Shown: positions 62,297 through 64,000 of the stretch, one piece after another
Layout: each line of letters starts with the position of its first letter
Position numbering within the stretch: the stretch's first letter is position 1
NCBI RefSeq assembly: GCF_004801905.1
Contig: NZ_SSSN01000015.1
Span: forward strand, 1-64,000
DNA: 64,000 bases
From: Orlajensenia flava
GTDB lineage: Bacteria > Actinomycetota > Actinomycetes > Actinomycetales > Microbacteriaceae
Direction of reading: 5' to 3'
Program-made: the position numbers and the translations under genes
The notes under the pieces: generated by a model
What the model was told of the DNA's origin: nothing
What the model saw: only the letters and a program-made list of their open reading frames with translations
Database searches by the model: none

Positions 62297-63455
62297 GAGC
62301 CGGCTCCGTGTCGAAGCGCAAGTGCACCTCGGTGCCACCGCCGGCACCCGGGGAAACGGATGCGCTGCCGCCCGCGCGCCGCATCCGGCCGATGATCGAC
62401 TGGCGCACGCCCAGCCGGTCGCCCGCCACCCGGGCGAGGTCGAAGCCGGTTCCGCGATCGCGCACGAAGACCTCGACCGCGCGGGAGGAACCCTCGATGT
62501 AGACCGACACCTCGCCCCCGGCGTGGCGGGCGGCGTTGAGCATGGCCTCGCGAGCCGCCGCTGCCAACTCACCGGACGCCCGCTCGGTCGAGGTGCCGAC
62601 GGCCACCACGTCGATGTGCACGGGGTAGTCGAGTTCGAGGGCGGCCGCGAAGTCGCGCAGATCGGTCGCCAGATCGCTGTCGGCTGGAGTGTCGCCCGCG
62701 TACAGCCAGCTGCGCAGTTCCCGTTCCTGGGCCCGCGCGAGTCGACCGGCCTCACTCGAGGCACCGGCGCGGTTCTGGATGAGGGCGAGCGTCTGTAGCA
62801 CGGAGTCGTGCAGGTGCGCGGCCATCTCGTTGCGCTGCTCATCGCGGATGCGGCCGATCCGCTCGGCCTCGAGGTCGCGCCAGACCCGGACGAGAGCGGG
62901 TGCGAAAACCAGACCGATGCCCACCAGAGCTACGAGCGAGGCGACGAGCCCGGTGACGCCCGTGACCGTCCCGGACGCGAAGAAGACCGCAACCACGAGC
63001 AGGGTGAGCGACGCGACGGCGCGAACCCCCTGCTCGGTGCGGCGGCCTCGGGCGGGATCGGGCCGATCGATCAGGCTCGCCCAGGCTCCGGCCCCCGCGG
63101 CACACACGACCGTCGCGAGCAGGCACAGGGCGACCTCGGACGTCGACGATCCGCCGCGCCACACCAGCGCCATCGTCGCGAGGGCGAACAGCCCGGCGCC
63201 CGCCGCGAGCAACCACGACACGGGAGCACGGCGGGTGACAGGCTCGTCGCCCGCATCCGTCGCCTGCCGCCACGGCGTGAACGCCCACAGCCAGAGATAG
63301 AGGAGAACGCCGGCGCCCCAGACCAGCCCGGTGATGACGAACGCGATGCGCACCACCCGGACCGACCAGCCCAAGTGCTCGGCGAGGCCACCCGCCACTC
63401 CGGCGACGAGGCAATCGCGCTCTCGCACGAGGCGAGGAGCGGTTGAGGCGGACAT
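62289..63455 (-). CDS. Sensor histidine kinase with N-terminal PspC domain
   Basis: 388 residues. The PspC domain comes first ('RERDCLVAGVAGGLAEHLGWSVRVVRIAFVITGLVWGAGVLLYL' in parts, about 11-65), followed by four to five further membrane helices (about 80-185). The phosphoacceptor box is 'RNEMAAHLHDSVLQTLALIQ' with His216. The HATPase has 'EAMLNAARHAGGEVSVYIEG' and 'VRDRGTGFDLARVAGDRLGVRQSIIGRM' (parts). PspC kinases are thought to sense envelope stress. It is coupled to the regulator downstream. Confidence 0.93.
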   Translation of the reverse strand: MSASTAPRLVRERDCLVAGVAGGLAEHLGWSVRVVRIAFVITGLVWGAGVLLYLWLWAFTPWRQATDAGDEPVTRRAPVSWLLAAGAGLFALATMALVWRGGSSTSEVALCLLATVVCAAGAGAWASLIDRPDPARGRRTEQGVRAVASLTLLVVAVFFASGTVTGVTGLVASLVALVGIGLVFAPALVRVWRDLEAERIGRIRDEQRNEMAAHLHDSVLQTLALIQNRAGASSEAGRLARAQERELRSWLYAGDTPADSDLATDLRDFAAALELDYPVHIDVVAVGTSTERASGELAAAAREAMLNAARHAGGEVSVYIEGSSRAVEVFVRDRGTGFDLARVAGDRLGVRQSIIGRMRRAGGSASVSPGAGGGTEVHLRFDTEPARG

Positions 63456-63530
63456 GCCTCGATCCAACCAGACGGGGTGCCGCGGCGTGCCGTCTCTCAG
63501 GGTCGAATCAGGGTGCGGCTACGGTGCGGC

Positions 63531-63648
63531 GTCCGGTAGGCGCAGGCGATCGACCGGGCCGCTCAGCCCGTCCGGTAGCCGCAGGCGGTCGACCGGGCCG
63601 CTCAGCCCCGACCGGTCAGCCCAGCCGGTCAGCCCAGCCGGTCAGCCG
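63531..63648. repeat. Tandem repeats (39 bp x2, then 13 bp x3)
   Basis: GTCCGGTAGGCGCAGG, GATCGACCGGGCC, GCTCAGCCC (63531-63569) recurs at 63570 with two changes. AGCCGGTCAGCCC-like 13-bp units follow three times to 63648, running over the stop codon of the CGNR gene. They fill the 185-bp gap between the PspC kinase start and that gene. Confidence 0.85.
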
Positions 63649-64000
63649 CGGGCGTCGGACCGGCGCTCGCGGAACGCGCTGACGGCCACCCGGTTCCCGC
63701 ACCGCAGTGAGCAGTACCTCTTCGAGCCGTTGCGGGTGAGGTCGACGAGCACGCCGTCGCAGTGCGGAGCTTCGCACACCCGCAGCCGCGACGTCTCGCC
63801 CGAACGGATGACGTCGATGAAGGCCATCGACGCCTCCACCCGGATGCGCTCGGCCAGCGGCGCGTCGGGTTCGGTCGCGTGCAGGTGCCAGTCGAAGCCG
63901 TCGTGCTTGGCGAGATGGGGAAGCGCGCCCGCCTCGCGGAGCATGGCGTTGACCTCCTGGACGGCTTCAGGCGTGTCCAGGTCCCAGATGCGCCGCAGCC
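63642..64000 (-). CDS. CGNR zinc-finger / ABATE-domain protein; 5' end beyond the window
   Basis: 119 codons are visible; the frame is open to the right edge ('LRRIWDLDTPEAVQEVNAM' and onward), so the N-terminal ABATE part is cut. The C-terminal CGNR zinc finger is complete: 'RVCEAPHCDGVLVDLTRNGSKRYCSLRCGNRVAV' in parts, with two CxxxxC/CxxxC cysteine pairs and the CGNR tetrapeptide. Members are DNA-binding, presumed transcriptional regulators. An in-frame ATG at 63944 is internal, since similarity continues upstream of it. Confidence 0.88.
   Translation of the reverse strand, partial: LRRIWDLDTPEAVQEVNAMLREAGALPHLAKHDGFDWHLHATEPDAPLAERIRVEASMAFIDVIRSGETSRLRVCEAPHCDGVLVDLTRNGSKRYCSLRCGNRVAVSAFRERRSDARG

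Overview
The window is high-GC actinobacterial DNA, most likely a chromosome segment from the family Microbacteriaceae. The grounds are: the order tRNA-Trp, secE, nusG, rplK, rplA with a class I aminotransferase diverging from it; a RamB-type regulator close to the glyoxylate-shunt genes; class F sortase, HAAS/PadR and ECF42/DGPF modules; many leaderless start sites; and families of intergenic palindromic repeats. There is one tRNA gene and no rRNA, phage, transposase or CRISPR array. I would not name a genus from sequence alone.

Layout. 1-4.45 kb (minus): the edge of a surface-polymer region that is less GC-biased at wobble positions: a large secreted propeller/LamG/PKD protein running off the left end, a lipoprotein and a family 2 glycosyltransferase. 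4.5-11.5 kb: housekeeping metabolism (zinc metallopeptidase, proline iminopeptidase, malate dehydrogenase, a small alarmone synthetase, acyl-CoA oxidase). 11.7-18.5 kb: a PadR/HAAS pair with its operator, a luciferase-like oxidoreductase, and a sugar ABC importer diverging from a TetR regulator. 18.5-22.2 kb: a SigK/RskA-like sigma/anti-sigma pair in an operon with a class F sortase and a DUF4397 surface protein, diverging from a fasciclin-domain protein. This resembles the mycobacterial SigK-RskA-MPT70/83 regulon with a sortase added. 22.3-34.2 kb: recQ, the glyoxylate shunt (aceA, aceB), a YtcJ-like amidohydrolase flanked by two paralogous lipoproteins, ramB, and an 805-bp array of palindromic repeats with a perfect 345-bp tandem period.

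34.3-49.1 kb is an amine/amino-acid uptake and catabolism region: FAD amine oxidase, potABCD-like importer and cupin in one tight operon; a short TetR regulator with tandem operators; a PucR regulator diverging from methylmalonate-semialdehyde dehydrogenase plus a class III aminotransferase; then a glutaryl-CoA dehydrogenase-like enzyme and a succinate-semialdehyde-type dehydrogenase. The likely flow is amine uptake, oxidation or transamination to a semialdehyde, then oxidation to acyl-CoA or succinate. The glyoxylate shunt and RamB could handle the resulting acetyl-CoA.

49.3-64 kb: small acidic protein, DUF1801 protein, the rplA-rplK-nusG-secE-tRNA-Trp block, aspartate-type aminotransferase, an ECF42 sigma factor with two DGPF (YciI) proteins behind a matching promoter, a drug-type ABC exporter with a NarL-type two-component system, an SRPBCC protein, a second convergent two-component system with a PspC-type kinase, and a CGNR zinc-finger protein cut by the right edge.

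The most unusual signal is a two-copy intergenic element, between aceA and aceB and upstream of the DUF1801 gene. It carries three GAAGGCA boxes spaced exactly 22 and 51 bp apart in both copies, with unrelated sequence between the boxes.
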